Source: Acidobacteriota bacterium
Lineage (GTDB): Bacteria; Acidobacteriota; Terriglobia; UBA7540
NCBI GenBank assembly: GCA_021838785.1
Contig: JAKCCV010000004.1
Span: forward strand, 19,537-83,536
Direction of reading: 5' to 3'
Length of the DNA: 64,000 nucleotides
A program made the translations under genes and the position numbers. The notes under the pieces were generated by a model. That model saw only the letters and a list, made by a program, of their open reading frames with translations. It did no database searches and was not told the origin of the DNA. This document shows positions 42,129-51,509 of this stretch, in pieces; positions within the stretch are counted from its first letter, which is position 1, and each line of letters begins with the position of its first letter.

Positions 42129-43262
42129 ATGCGTTCCCATTCGCTTTCGCTCGCTGGTTACGCCATGCCCGTCGAAAAGACGCAGGGCCGTCGCTATCCC
42201 GAGCCTTCTCACCCTTATCGGAACGAATACGAGCGCGACCGCGATCGCATCATTCATTCCCGGGCCTTTCGCCGCTTGGAAAACAAGACCCAGGTGTTCA
42301 CACGCCGCTTCTCCGACCATTTCCGCAACCGGCTGACCCACACCCTGGAGGTAGCTCAAATCAGCCGCACCGTGGCCAAGGCCCTCCGGCTCAACACCGA
42401 CCTCGCAGAAGCCCTGGCGCTGGTCCACGATGCCGGCCATCCGCCCTTTGGTCACACCGGCGAGGCTACGCTCGATGGTCTGATGCAGCGCTATGGCGAA
42501 CGCTTCGACCACAACCTTCACGCCCTGCGCATCGTCGAGCAATTCGAGCAAAAGTACGCGGCTTTCCCCGGCCTCAACTTGACCTTCGAGGTACGGGAAG
42601 GCATCATCAAACACTCGCGCTCCTACGACCCGCAACAATATCCCGAGTTGGCCGAATACCGCCTGAATGAGCACCCGCCCGTGGAGGCTCAATTGATTGA
42701 CCTGGCGGATGAGATTGCCTACAACTGCGCCGACCTCGACGACGGCTACGAAGCCAAGCTCTTGACGCTCGCGCAGATTCGGCAAGGCGTGCCGATTTTT
42801 GACAGGCACCTGCGGCGGCAGGAGCGCAAATTCCCTCGCGCGCCCGAAAAGCTGAAGTTCAATGAGGCGCTGCGCAGCGTTCTCGATTGCCTCGCCACGG
42901 GCCTGATTGAGCGCACCCGCGACGAACTGCGCCGCCTCGGCATCCGCTCGGTGGAAGAGGTGCGGGCCGCCCCGGCTCGTGTCGCCGGCTGGAGCCCGTC
43001 GCTCCGCCGGCATAACCGGCAACTGAAGGACTTCCTCGCTCAGAACCTCTATTCCCACTCCGAAATCCGTCGTGAGCGGCAGCGCATCCTTCGCATGATG
43101 ACCGAGCTTTTCAACCATTTTGTCGAGCATCCGCAGAGCCTGCCGCCTTTCTATTACGAAGAAACGCGCCGCGAACCCACCCATCGCATTGTCTGCGATT
43201 ACATCGCCGGCATGACCGATCACTATTTGATCGAACAGCACGCCAAATTCCTCGGTCCTTGA
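42129..43262 (+). CDS. dgt: dGTP triphosphohydrolase-like HD protein
   Basis: The 377-residue protein belongs to the short (deoxyguanosinetriphosphate triphosphohydrolase-like) class. HD-domain metal ligands are visible in RLTHTLEVAQISR, ALVHDAGHPPFGHTGE and LADEIAYNCADLDDGY. SRAFRRLENKTQVF is the usual N-terminal signature. It hydrolyses dNTPs to deoxynucleosides and triphosphate, with allosteric control in homologues. Start codons at 42129 and, twelve codons later, another Met are both possible; the first lies just after the -10 box-predicted transcript start. Monocistronic or joined with the M23 gene 180 bases downstream. Confidence 0.92.
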   Translation: MRSHSLSLAGYAMPVEKTQGRRYPEPSHPYRNEYERDRDRIIHSRAFRRLENKTQVFTRRFSDHFRNRLTHTLEVAQISRTVAKALRLNTDLAEALALVHDAGHPPFGHTGEATLDGLMQRYGERFDHNLHALRIVEQFEQKYAAFPGLNLTFEVREGIIKHSRSYDPQQYPELAEYRLNEHPPVEAQLIDLADEIAYNCADLDDGYEAKLLTLAQIRQGVPIFDRHLRRQERKFPRAPEKLKFNEALRSVLDCLATGLIERTRDELRRLGIRSVEEVRAAPARVAGWSPSLRRHNRQLKDFLAQNLYSHSEIRRERQRILRMMTELFNHFVEHPQSLPPFYYEETRREPTHRIVCDYIAGMTDHYLIEQHAKFLGP

Positions 43263-43399
43263 ACGCCCCGTCTCGGCTCACGGCGCACGGGTTGCTTTTC
43301 ACCTCGCGTGGGCTATCGAACCCTCCGACAAAAAGTTTCCATTTTTTCCCCTCGTCGAATTTTTTCGGGCAGCCGATACATCATCAGCAAGCATCTGGG

Positions 43400-43408
43400 T
43401 GCTATAGT
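43400..43408 (+). promoter_or_regulatory. Extended -10 promoter for the second M23 gene
   Basis: TGCTATAGT is an extended -10 element 34 bases before the TTG start codon at 43442. Confidence 0.45.
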
Positions 43409-43441
43409 GATTGTTTTTGGAATTTCATAGGGAGGTGGGGA

Positions 43442-44839
43442 TTGAAAAAAGCCCAAACATCGAACGGGCGTGGTGCGGGCCTCGTCATTTTCGTTCTGGT
43501 TGTCCTGATAGGATTAGTCATCCTTGGGGTGAAGGTTTTCAGTCCGGAAGCGCCGGCCATTCGGCTGACGAACCCGGTGAAAGCGCTGGGCAAAAGCACG
43601 GAACTTCGAGTGGAGGTTTCCGACCCTCGGCATCGCATCAAAGCGGTGAGCATCCGCGTGGAGCAGAAGGGCAAGGCGTTTAAGCTGCCCGTCGCCGTCG
43701 CCGTGGCGCACCCGCCGGGTCCGCCTTGGTGGAAGTTTTGGGCCTCGCGCCCCGTCAGCCGTTGGACCGTGACCGCTCGCGCCGGGCAACAGGAACTTCC
43801 CGCGCTTCATCAAGGCCACGCCCGCATCGTCATCACCGCGGTCAACAATTCCTGGGGCCGCTTTTTCCGCGGCGGCCGCAGCGTGATGGTCCTCCGGCTG
43901 CCCGTGCGCTTCTCCCCTCCGCAAATCTACGTGTTGACCACCCAAAACAATGTCACTGACGGCGGCTGCGCCATGGTCGTCTTTCGCGTCTCGCGCGGCA
44001 CCGTGCTCTCCGGCGTTCAGGTTGGCCCCTACTTTTTCCGGAGCTACCCCATGCCGAAAGCCAAGCACGACACGCGGCTTTGTTTATTCGCCTTTCCTTA
44101 CGGCGTGCCTCCTTCCACGCCGGCGCACCTGATGGCCCGCGACGATGCGGGCAACGTAACGCTGGCGAACTTCGATTATCGCGTCCTGCCGAGAAAATTC
44201 CATCGCGGCAAGATTGTCCTGACGCACTCCTTCATGGAGCGCCTGGTCCCCCCCATCATGAGCGAGTCGCCTCAGCTTAAGAACCAAGGGAGTCTGCTCA
44301 AAAATTTCCTTCAAATCAACCGTCAGTTGCGACAAACGGACACCGCGCTGCTTTTCAAATACGGTCAGGAAACCACGCACCACTTTTTATGGTCCAAGCC
44401 TTTCCTGGCTCTGCCGCATTCCAAGGTGGAGGCCGGCTACGGCGACGCGCGTTCTTATTTTTATCACGGCAAGGTCGTGGACCACGAAGTGCACCTCGGC
44501 TACGACCTGGCGTCCGTGGCGCACGCCCCCGTTCCCGCCGCCAACAACGGCAAGGTGGTCTTCACCGGCTATCTCGGCATCTTTGGTAACGCCGTGATTC
44601 TTGACCACGGTTGCGGCCTCGAAACGCTGTACGGGCACCTCAGCCGCATTGATGTCAAACCCGGCCAGACGGTTCGGCGCGGACAGACCATTGGCCACAC
44701 GGGCCAAACCGGCCTCGCCCTCGGCGACCACTTGCACTTTGGCGTTCTGTTGGACGGCATTCAGGTGGACCCCATCGAGTGGTGGGACCCGCACTGGATT
44801 CACGATCAGATCTTGATAAAACTCACCGCAGCCCGCTAG
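43442..44839 (+). CDS. Membrane-anchored M23 family metallopeptidase
   Basis: The 465-residue protein starts at a TTG (LKKAQTSNGRGAG) six bases after GGAGG. A TM anchor lies at about residues 15-35, followed by a large domain of unknown type (about residues 45-320, with immunoglobulin-like character) and a canonical M23 domain. Both metal motifs are complete: HLGYDLA (HxxxD) and GDHLHFGV (HxH), with the LYGHLSRI histidine between. It should cleave peptide cross-links in peptidoglycan. It contrasts with the M23 protein at 11.9 kb, whose last ligand is substituted. Confidence 0.9.
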   Translation: MKKAQTSNGRGAGLVIFVLVVLIGLVILGVKVFSPEAPAIRLTNPVKALGKSTELRVEVSDPRHRIKAVSIRVEQKGKAFKLPVAVAVAHPPGPPWWKFWASRPVSRWTVTARAGQQELPALHQGHARIVITAVNNSWGRFFRGGRSVMVLRLPVRFSPPQIYVLTTQNNVTDGGCAMVVFRVSRGTVLSGVQVGPYFFRSYPMPKAKHDTRLCLFAFPYGVPPSTPAHLMARDDAGNVTLANFDYRVLPRKFHRGKIVLTHSFMERLVPPIMSESPQLKNQGSLLKNFLQINRQLRQTDTALLFKYGQETTHHFLWSKPFLALPHSKVEAGYGDARSYFYHGKVVDHEVHLGYDLASVAHAPVPAANNGKVVFTGYLGIFGNAVILDHGCGLETLYGHLSRIDVKPGQTVRRGQTIGHTGQTGLALGDHLHFGVLLDGIQVDPIEWWDPHWIHDQILIKLTAAR

Positions 44840-45789
44840 CGCGGAAGCTGAAGCAGGGCGGTCGGAGCGGACGCCTTCTCGGGCGCAACCCGGCTTAGGT
44901 AGAATTGGAAAAATTTGGCGGGATCGGTGTGGAGCGCAACCGTGGCGTTAGGCGGCTCTCCTTTCGCCACGCGGGTGAACCCTTGCGCGTCCACCCGAAT
45001 CGCCAGCCGTTCCGTCTGGCACAGGCTCGGCTCGATCACCATCGCCACGGCCATCGGATCAAACAGCGTGGGGGTCCGCTGATTCCATAGGTGATAGAGC
45101 AGCGTGAGCGCGTCCGTCAGCGGCGTCAACTCGGTAAAAATTCGGTGCCGAGCCTCATGCCGCAGTTGCAGCATGGCGGTCACATCGAGCGGGCACATCA
45201 AAATAGGGACGCCGGATGAAAACACCACTTGCGCCGCCGCCGGGTCGCTGGCGATGTTGTATTCGGCCACGGGCCGTCGCTCGTCGTCATAGCCGCGGGC
45301 GATGGAGCCGCCCATCATGACAATCCGCCGAATCTTTGGGGCCAGCGCCCGGTCCGATTTAAGCAGCGCGGCAAGGTTCGTCAGCGGTCCAATGGCGATA
45401 ATCGTCACCTGGCCGGGCCTCCGCAGAATTTCGGACCTCAGAAAAGTCACCGCGCCTTCCCGTAGAAGCTCTGGGCTGCGGAAACCCTTCGCCCACCGCG
45501 TCTGCTCCATCGGCAGCGGCTTGCCGGGCGTGCCGGCGGCCACCGGAACCCGCCGCAGACCGGCCACCCAAAGCAGCTTTGCCGCCAGGCGCGCTCGCGC
45601 TTGCGTGTCGCCGCTCACCGTTGTCACCCCCAAAAGCTGAAGCTCGGGGCTTCGCGCCACCAACGCCAAAGCGAAAGCGTCGTCAATATCCGTCCCAATG
45701 TCCGTGTCCACCAGCACAGGAATCTTGCGCCGCGCCGCCCAGGCCGCGGCCGGCATCAACAAGAGTGCAAAACAAAGAATCGTTTTCAT
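44836..45789 (-). CDS. Exported inosine-uridine-type nucleoside hydrolase
   Basis: The 317-residue protein has a signal peptide (MKTILCFALLLMPAAAWAA) and a nucleoside hydrolase domain beginning VLVDTDIGTDIDDAFALAL, the calcium-binding DxDxxxDD cluster. Later family segments are VTTVSGD, ITIIAIGPLTNLA-type (here VTIIAIGPLTNLAALL), RRIVMMGG and FDPMAVAM. It should split ribonucleosides to base and ribose in the periplasm. The start at 45789 was taken because the signal peptide begins there; the frame stays open much further upstream but overlaps the EF-G gene. Its stop overlaps the convergent M23 gene by a few bases. Confidence 0.9.
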   Translation of the reverse strand: MKTILCFALLLMPAAAWAARRKIPVLVDTDIGTDIDDAFALALVARSPELQLLGVTTVSGDTQARARLAAKLLWVAGLRRVPVAAGTPGKPLPMEQTRWAKGFRSPELLREGAVTFLRSEILRRPGQVTIIAIGPLTNLAALLKSDRALAPKIRRIVMMGGSIARGYDDERRPVAEYNIASDPAAAQVVFSSGVPILMCPLDVTAMLQLRHEARHRIFTELTPLTDALTLLYHLWNQRTPTLFDPMAVAMVIEPSLCQTERLAIRVDAQGFTRVAKGEPPNATVALHTDPAKFFQFYLSRVAPEKASAPTALLQLPR

Positions 45790-45851
45790 TCTGCTCGTGG
45801 GGCGCGTCGAAGACTCCTTCGCCATGTCCGGGGTAGCACGCCCGTCACGCC

Positions 45852-45929
45852 CGTCGAGGAGTACGGGCAAGAGGGCCACTCCCCAAGTCCTGCGTCTCAA
45901 AACCCATTTCCGACGCACCGTCCTCTTGC
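45852..45929. repeat. Structured intergenic repeat, copy B
   Basis: Related to 29747-29815. The outer stem GCAAGAGG (45867-45874)/CCTCTTGC (45922-45929) is perfect, and GCGTC/GACGC (45892-45896/45912-45916) forms an inner stem around the conserved CCATTTCC region. The outer stem differs in sequence from that of copy A but is kept as a stem. Confidence 0.55.
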
Positions 45930-45989
45930 GGCCCCCGGCCCGAAAAATAGCGCCGCGTCGGCTCTCGCGTTGCCCCGCCGAGGGGCTCG

Positions 45990-48092
45990 CTATTCTTCCT
46001 CTTCTTCCTTTCCATGGCCGGCGGCGCGGGCAGCGGCGACGATTTTGTCCGCGATGGGTTGAGGCACGATGTCGTAATGGGAAAACTCCATCGCATAGCT
46101 GCCGCGTCCTTGCGTCATCGAGGTGAGGTCGGAAGCGTAGGTCAGCATTTCCGCCAACGGCACCTGCGCTTTGATGACCGTCGCGCCGCTTTTGGGTTCC
46201 ATGCCTTGGATGCGGCCTCGCCGACCGTTCAAGTGCCCCATGATATCGCCCGAATAATTTTCCGGCACGGTAATCTCGACGTTCATAATCGGTTCCACGA
46301 GGCACGGCTTGGCCTGCTCCATGCAGGCCTTGAACGCCTTCGACCCCGCCAGCTTGAATGCCAACTCCGAAGAATCCACTTCGTGGTAGGAGCCGTCGTA
46401 GAGAATGACACGAAAATCCACCACCGGATAGCCGGCCAGATAACCTTTCGACGCCGCCTCGATGATGCCCTTCTCGACCGCCGGAATAAAATTTTTCGGA
46501 ATGGCGCCGCCGAAAATGTCATTCACGAACTCAAAGCCCGCGCCGCGCGGCAAAGGTTCCATCTTGATTTTGCAATCGCCGTATTGTCCATGCCCGCCGG
46601 TCTGTTTTTTATGTCTGCCCTGCGCGTCCGCTTTGGCGCGAATCGTCTCCCGATAAGGAATTTTGGGCGCCTTCAGCGTGACCTCCACGCCATAGCGCCG
46701 TTTCAGCCGCGAGACCGCGACCTCCACGTGTTGCTGCCCCGAGCCGGATAGCAGAAATTCCTTGGTCTGCGGGTCGCGCGCAAAGCGCAGCAGCAAATCT
46801 TCTTCGAGCATCCGATGGATGGCCGATGACAGCTTGTCCTCATCGCCTCGGCTCTTCGGCTCAATCGCAAAGGAGATGGCCGGTTCCGGCAGTTTGGGCT
46901 TGGGATAAAGGATGGGCGCCGCCTTATCGCCCAGCGTATCTCCGGTCAGCGTTTCCTTGAGCTTGGCCACGGCGCCCAGGTCACCCGCCCGCAGTTCCGC
47001 CACCGCCGTCTGCGTTTTCCCTTGAATCGTCGCGATGTGCGAGAATCGCTCGCTCGCCCCGCGGTTGAAATTCACCAGTGTCGCTTCATTTTTGAGCGTG
47101 CCGCTCATCACCTTGAAATAGCTCACGCGTCCCGCAAACGGATCGGCCACCGTCTTGAACACATACACGGACACCGGCTCGTCGCTTGAAACCTTGCGCT
47201 CCACCTTCGGCCCGCCTTCGCGCTCCCAGCCTTCCACCTTGCCCCGATAAAGCGGCGAGGGCAGATACTCCGCGATAAAATTCAGCAGGCTTTCCGCTCC
47301 AACATTGGCCAATCCGGCCGCCGGAACCACGGGCGTCAGTCGCTGCTCGGCGATGGCCTGCCGCAAGCCGGGCACCAGGTCTTCCAGCGGAATGGTTCCC
47401 TTCTCGAAAAATTCTTCCAGCAGCTTGTCATTGCCTTCGGCCACCATTTCCACCAACGCTTCATGGGCCTGCGCCGCCGCCGTCTGCATCTCGGCGGGGA
47501 TTTCCGCCTCGGTGGCCTTGCCCGAACCGTTCGGCTCATAGAGCGCGGCGCGCATTCGAATCAAATCCACCCAACCGCGGAAGTTCCGCTCTTCGCCCAC
47601 CGGCAGCGCCACCGGCACAATGGAGCGCCCGAACGCGCCCTTCAGCGCCTCCAACACGCGGTCAAAGCCGGCGCGGTCGCGGTCCATTTGATTGATGACG
47701 ATGGCTCTCGGCAAACGGTAAGTGTTGGCAAAGCCCCACGTCTTTTCGGTTTGGACCTCCAGCCCCGCCACCCCATGCACCACCAGCAGCGCCGCATCCG
47801 CCGCCGCGAGCGACGCCTCCGTCTCGTGCAGGAACAGATTGAAGCCGGGCGTATCCAACAGGTTGATCTTCACCTTCCCCCATTCGGCGTAAGCCAACCC
47901 CACGCTGATCGAAAAGCCGCGTTCGATTTCTTCTTCGTCGAAATCCGTGACCGCCGTTCCTTCATCCACCTTGCCAAAGCGATTCACCATGCCCGCCGTG
48001 TAGAGCAACGAGGAAACCAGTTGCGTCTTGCCCGTGTCCGCGTGGCCGACCAACGCCACATTGCGGATGTTTTCACTCTCGTAGATTTTCAC
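45990..48092 (-). CDS. Elongation factor G-like GTPase (EF-G2 type)
   Basis: The 700-residue protein has all EF-G domains. GTPase motifs are G1 GHADTGKTQ, G2 region RGFSISVG (RGIT in classical EF-G), G3 LLDTPGF, G4 INQMDRD; domains III-V follow, with GGHGQYGDCKIKMEPL and MGHLNGRRGRIQGMEP in domains IV and V. The departures from classical EF-G at G1 and G2 place it with EF-G-like paralogues, whose role is unclear and which often fail to replace EF-G in translocation. The GTG at 48092 follows AAGGAG by seven bases. No rpsL/rpsG/tufA genes are near, which fits a paralogue and not the main fusA. Confidence 0.9.
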   Translation of the reverse strand: MKIYESENIRNVALVGHADTGKTQLVSSLLYTAGMVNRFGKVDEGTAVTDFDEEEIERGFSISVGLAYAEWGKVKINLLDTPGFNLFLHETEASLAAADAALLVVHGVAGLEVQTEKTWGFANTYRLPRAIVINQMDRDRAGFDRVLEALKGAFGRSIVPVALPVGEERNFRGWVDLIRMRAALYEPNGSGKATEAEIPAEMQTAAAQAHEALVEMVAEGNDKLLEEFFEKGTIPLEDLVPGLRQAIAEQRLTPVVPAAGLANVGAESLLNFIAEYLPSPLYRGKVEGWEREGGPKVERKVSSDEPVSVYVFKTVADPFAGRVSYFKVMSGTLKNEATLVNFNRGASERFSHIATIQGKTQTAVAELRAGDLGAVAKLKETLTGDTLGDKAAPILYPKPKLPEPAISFAIEPKSRGDEDKLSSAIHRMLEEDLLLRFARDPQTKEFLLSGSGQQHVEVAVSRLKRRYGVEVTLKAPKIPYRETIRAKADAQGRHKKQTGGHGQYGDCKIKMEPLPRGAGFEFVNDIFGGAIPKNFIPAVEKGIIEAASKGYLAGYPVVDFRVILYDGSYHEVDSSELAFKLAGSKAFKACMEQAKPCLVEPIMNVEITVPENYSGDIMGHLNGRRGRIQGMEPKSGATVIKAQVPLAEMLTYASDLTSMTQGRGSYAMEFSHYDIVPQPIADKIVAAARAAGHGKEEEEE

Positions 48093-48237
48093 TCCGTCTC
48101 TCCTTGCCGGCTTTCGCTCCATGCCTCAGACTCGCTTCCGCGGCCCAAGGCAAATGCGCATCCTAGCACAGCTACGCGACCGCCTCAATCGCCCGCCGCC
48201 CCGCCGCGTCATGCCGGGGCATTGGCGCGGCGTACTT

Positions 48238-49344
48238 TCAACCGCGCGCCTCGCCCGCGACCGGACCGAGACCGCCGCGCTCCGCCGCTGCGGCCGGCCA
48301 CGCAATCTCAGCGCGCGTGCGGGGCAAACTTTGCGGGTATTGGCGCTGCAGGAACTCAAGCAGTTTCTCTCGCACATAACAGCGCAGATCCCAAGTGCAG
48401 CTTGAGTCCGAGGCGCTGACGAGCGCGCGGAGTTGCACGGTGTGCTCCGTGGAGTCGGTCACTTGAAGGCTGCATGTCTTTTTATCCCACAGCGGCGAGG
48501 ATTGCAGAATCTTCTGCAGCTCCCGGCGAACCGCCTCCACGGGAACCGTGTAATCCGTGTAGAGGAAGACGGAACCGATGAGGTCGGCTCTGTGGCGCGT
48601 CCAATTCTGAAAGGGCTTTTCCATGAAATAGGAGAGCGGAACCACCAACCTCCGCAGGTCCCAGATGCGAACCACCACGTAAGTGGTCGTAATCTCTTCA
48701 ATCCATCCCCACTCGCCTTCGACGATGACCACGTCATCCAAGCGGATCGGCTCCGTCAAGGCGATTTGAAGCCCGGCAATCCAGTTGGAAAGCGCCGGCC
48801 GCGCGGCCATGGCCACCACCAAGCCCGCCAGGCCTGCCGAGGCAAACAGGCTCAGGCCTATCTGCCGAATGGAAGGAAACGTCATCAGCATAACCGCGGC
48901 AGCCAGCAAGACGATGCCGGCGGCGGCAATCCGCCTAAAGACCTGCGTCTGCGTTTGAATTTTTCGCGCCCGCAGATTATCGGCAACGTCGGTGCGGTAA
49001 TGCGAGGCAATCAGGGCATCTACAACGGCCAGAAGGCTGATGGCAAGCCACGCGCAAGCGCCAATCAGCGCCAGGGCAAGCCCGTGGCGCCACCAACCCT
49101 GCGCTCTGGCTGAGATTGGCGTCGCGCCAAGGAAAGCCAAAATCAGCAGCAAGGGAAGAATGACCTTGGTCGGGCTCTCCGTGCATCGGACAAATACGTC
49201 GTCAAAGCGATTTCCTGTCTTCCGAGCAAACTTGTGGAAGATGGAATACAGCGCCGCGTGAACCAGGAAGCCCGCCACCACCGCCCCGCCCACCACGGCG
49301 GCGGAAATCAGGAATCCTCGCAATGAATGGACAACGATGAGCAT
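48238..49344 (-). CDS. MscS-family mechanosensitive ion channel
   Basis: The 368-residue inner-membrane protein has about five TM helices (residues 10-30, 57-75, 85-108, 135-160, 163-185) followed by the MscS pore-lining helix (LFASAGLAGLVVAMAARPAL, with Ala/Gly packing), the beta domain LTEPIRLDDVVIVEGEWG.VEEI and a C-terminal cytosolic cage. It should open on membrane tension during osmotic downshock. An excellent ribosome-binding site, GGAGGTGA, lies six bases upstream of the ATG. Confidence 0.9.
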   Translation of the reverse strand: MLIVVHSLRGFLISAAVVGGAVVAGFLVHAALYSIFHKFARKTGNRFDDVFVRCTESPTKVILPLLLILAFLGATPISARAQGWWRHGLALALIGACAWLAISLLAVVDALIASHYRTDVADNLRARKIQTQTQVFRRIAAAGIVLLAAAVMLMTFPSIRQIGLSLFASAGLAGLVVAMAARPALSNWIAGLQIALTEPIRLDDVVIVEGEWGWIEEITTTYVVVRIWDLRRLVVPLSYFMEKPFQNWTRHRADLIGSVFLYTDYTVPVEAVRRELQKILQSSPLWDKKTCSLQVTDSTEHTVQLRALVSASDSSCTWDLRCYVREKLLEFLQRQYPQSLPRTRAEIAWPAAAAERGGLGPVAGEARG

Positions 49345-49592
49345 AGGAGTTCACCTCCAGGATGGAATTTGCTTCGCCAAAACAGCCACCTGCGCAAGAA
49401 GGCCGGAACGAGACTTGGAAAATGACGGGATGGGTATTGGGAACCAATTGCCTCACTGGCCGGCAGGCTCTCTCCTTTATATCTCTTGCTCCAGGGTCTC
49501 CGTCAAGCCCGGAATGAAGGCAACGGCTTGCGCTTTCGGTTCGTGTCGTGATTCGCGCATATTTTGTCTCCGGTATCTCGATCGGGCGAGAA

Positions 49593-49621
49593 TTGAAAAA
49601 CGGAGAAGCGTTGCTTTATAT
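49593..49621 (+). promoter_or_regulatory. Promoter of the FmdB-type gene
   Basis: TTGAAA and TTATAT are exactly 17 bases apart, with the predicted start 11-12 bases before the ATG at 49640. Confidence 0.6.
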
Positions 49622-49639
49622 TGAACGAGGGGTGCAGAG

Positions 49640-49858
49640 ATGCCGATTTTTGAATACCGCTGCCGGCGCTGTGGGGCCGAGTTCGAGCAGCTCGTTTTTT
49701 CCACAGAGGGCGCGGTGGCCTGCCCACGGTGCTCCGGCTCCCAGGTGGACAAGTTGCTTTCCGTTTTTGCGGTGTCGGGCGGCGGGCGCGAGCGTGGCGT
49801 GAACGAGCCGGGCCCTTGTCCGTGCGGCGCGCCACGACGCGGCATGTGCGGCGAGTGA
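49640..49858 (+). CDS. FmdB/CxxC_CxxC_SSSS-family zinc ribbon protein
   Basis: The 72-residue protein begins MPIFEYRCRRCGAEFEQLV, with C-x2-C pairs at YRCRRCG and ACPRCSG forming one zinc ribbon, and a glycine- and cysteine-containing tail (PCPCGAPRRGMCGE). This is the FmdB-type putative regulatory family found in most bacteria with unknown biochemical function. Length is typical. A sigma-70-type promoter directly precedes it. Confidence 0.9.
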   Translation: MPIFEYRCRRCGAEFEQLVFSTEGAVACPRCSGSQVDKLLSVFAVSGGGRERGVNEPGPCPCGAPRRGMCGE

Positions 49859-50004
49859 GCGACCATCGCCCGGAGCGCGCGACCGAGGCTCGCTCCCCGA
49901 GCAGCTCTTCACCCCGTCGAGGGCACGCTCGCCTGGGCCCGCGACAAGCGGATTTTGGTTGACCCGTCCCTTTCTGTGTCCTTCAAGCTTCACCAAGGTT
50001 CCTG

Positions 50005-50844
50005 ATGGCCGCCTTCACCATTCGACGCCTCCTTCGCCACGAGGAGTTCCGAGCCTGCGAGCGCCTGCAACAAACCGTCTGGGGCAGCCTGAGCGTCTCG
50101 AGCGAACTGATGCTGGTCACGCAGAAGTATGGCGGCCTGGTGCTAGGCGCCCTGGCGGAGGGAGAGCTGGTCGGATTTCTTTACGCATTCCTTGCGCGAC
50201 GCGGCGGGCGGCTGATCCATTGGTCGCACATGATGGCCGTGGCGCCTGCCTATCGTGGCCGCGGCCTCGGTTTCCGAATGAAGAGGGCGCATCGTCGCTG
50301 GGCGCTTGAACACGGCCTCCGTTCCATTGGCTGGACCTTCGATCCGCTCCAAAGCCGCAACGCCGCGCTCAATCTGAGGCGACTCGGCGCGCGCGTGGAA
50401 GAATACGTGGTAGATTGCTACGGGCGTTTTCCGAGCGCCCTCGAGCATGGCCTGCCAAGCGACCGCTGGGTGGTCGAGTGGCCCATTGCCTCGGCGGCCG
50501 TCGCCCGGCGGCTCAAGGAAGGTCCGCCGCCGGTCGGAAAAACGCTCCCGATTTGCGTCAATGAGACGGCGCTCAACCGAGCTGGCTTGTTGGAAAATCG
50601 CCGCCTTTACCTTCACCACCATGCGCCCAGGCTATGGGTCGAGATTCCCCCCGACACCGAGGCTATGCGCCTCCGCGACCTTGCGTTGGCGCAACGATGG
50701 CGGCTTGAAACGCGCCGCATTTTTCAGCATTATCTTGCTTCCGGCTACAAGGTGAAGGACTTTATCTCGACGCAAGGCGACGCCCGCCGGCAATGCTTTT
50801 ACTTGCTGGAACGCGCACGCCCGACGCTCCGTCGCCCCGCGTAA
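50005..50844 (+). CDS. GNAT-superfamily acetyltransferase (COG3375-like)
   Basis: The 279-residue protein has a GNAT domain with the acetyl-CoA motif VAPAYRGRGLGFRMKRAHR at about residues 77-95, preceded by the core strands LVLGALAEGELVGFLYAF. WTFDPLQSRNAALNLRRLGA in the second third is characteristic of COG3375, a group of predicted acetyltransferases of unknown substrate. The C-terminal part has no known motif. It is in the same direction as the sixA gene 78 bases downstream. Confidence 0.85.
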   Translation: MAAFTIRRLLRHEEFRACERLQQTVWGSLSVSSELMLVTQKYGGLVLGALAEGELVGFLYAFLARRGGRLIHWSHMMAVAPAYRGRGLGFRMKRAHRRWALEHGLRSIGWTFDPLQSRNAALNLRRLGARVEEYVVDCYGRFPSALEHGLPSDRWVVEWPIASAAVARRLKEGPPPVGKTLPICVNETALNRAGLLENRRLYLHHHAPRLWVEIPPDTEAMRLRDLALAQRWRLETRRIFQHYLASGYKVKDFISTQGDARRQCFYLLERARPTLRRPA

Positions 50845-50922
50845 CCGGCGCATCGAGTCGGCGCTCCAGCGGCGCGCGAGCACTGGATTTGACCGCGACA
50901 AAACTCGGAGGAAAAAACACGG

Positions 50923-51459
50923 ATGGCGCAACCGACCGCGAGCAACCCAAGCTATGAGCTTTGCATGATGCGGCACGGCATTGCGGTTCCGCGTGGCACA
51001 ACGGCGTTTGCCAATGATGCCGACCGCCCGCTCACTCCCAAAGGTCGCCAGCGCCTGAAGGAGATTGGTCACGGCTTGGCGCGGCTTGCCTACGCGCCCC
51101 AGTGGGTTCTCTCAAGCCCGCTCGTGCGGGCGCGCGAGACGGCCTCGCTCGTGGCTGAGGCGCTCGACGTCAACTGTCCGCTCGACTGTTCGGAGGCGCT
51201 AAGCCCCGGTGGTTCGCTCGACGCCTTGCTCGAGTTGCTGGCAAGGCATCCTCAGCGCTCGCGGGTGTTGGTCGTGGGCCACGAAACCGATTTGAGCGAA
51301 ATGGCGGCCCAGTTGATCGGCGCATCGCGGCAGGCTCGCTTGGGATTCAAAAAAGGCGGGGCCTGCCTGATTCGCTTTGACCGCGTTCCGCCTCGGCCTC
51401 CCGGCGAGTTGCGTTGGTGGCTGACGCCTCGCATCCTGCGCGCATTGGCCAAAGCCTAA
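50923..51459 (+). CDS. sixA: SixA-type phosphohistidine phosphatase
   Basis: The 178-residue protein is of the histidine phosphatase superfamily. The catalytic LCMMRHGIAVPRG motif (RHG) is at residue 14, DRPLTPKGRQRLKEIG and SSPLVRARETASL follow, and VVGHETDLS holds the second histidine. SixA in E. coli removes phosphate from histidine-phosphotransfer proteins such as ArcB or, as proposed, PTS NPr. No phosphorelay gene is adjacent. Length is slightly longer than E. coli SixA (161). Confidence 0.9.
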   Translation: MAQPTASNPSYELCMMRHGIAVPRGTTAFANDADRPLTPKGRQRLKEIGHGLARLAYAPQWVLSSPLVRARETASLVAEALDVNCPLDCSEALSPGGSLDALLELLARHPQRSRVLVVGHETDLSEMAAQLIGASRQARLGFKKGGACLIRFDRVPPRPPGELRWWLTPRILRALAKA

Positions 51460-51509
51460 AACTTCCGTGGGCGCCGGCCAGGCGCGGCGAACCGCTGCCT
51501 ACGGCAAGG

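Noticed and set aside
40727..43241. Long ORFs antisense to glgC and dgt
   Set aside because: Both genes beneath are strongly supported by motifs; the antisense frames have no recognisable protein features.
45790..46305. Upstream extension of the nucleoside hydrolase frame to 489 residues
   Set aside because: The extension lies partly inside the EF-G-like gene and covers repeat copy B; a signal peptide begins at 45789.
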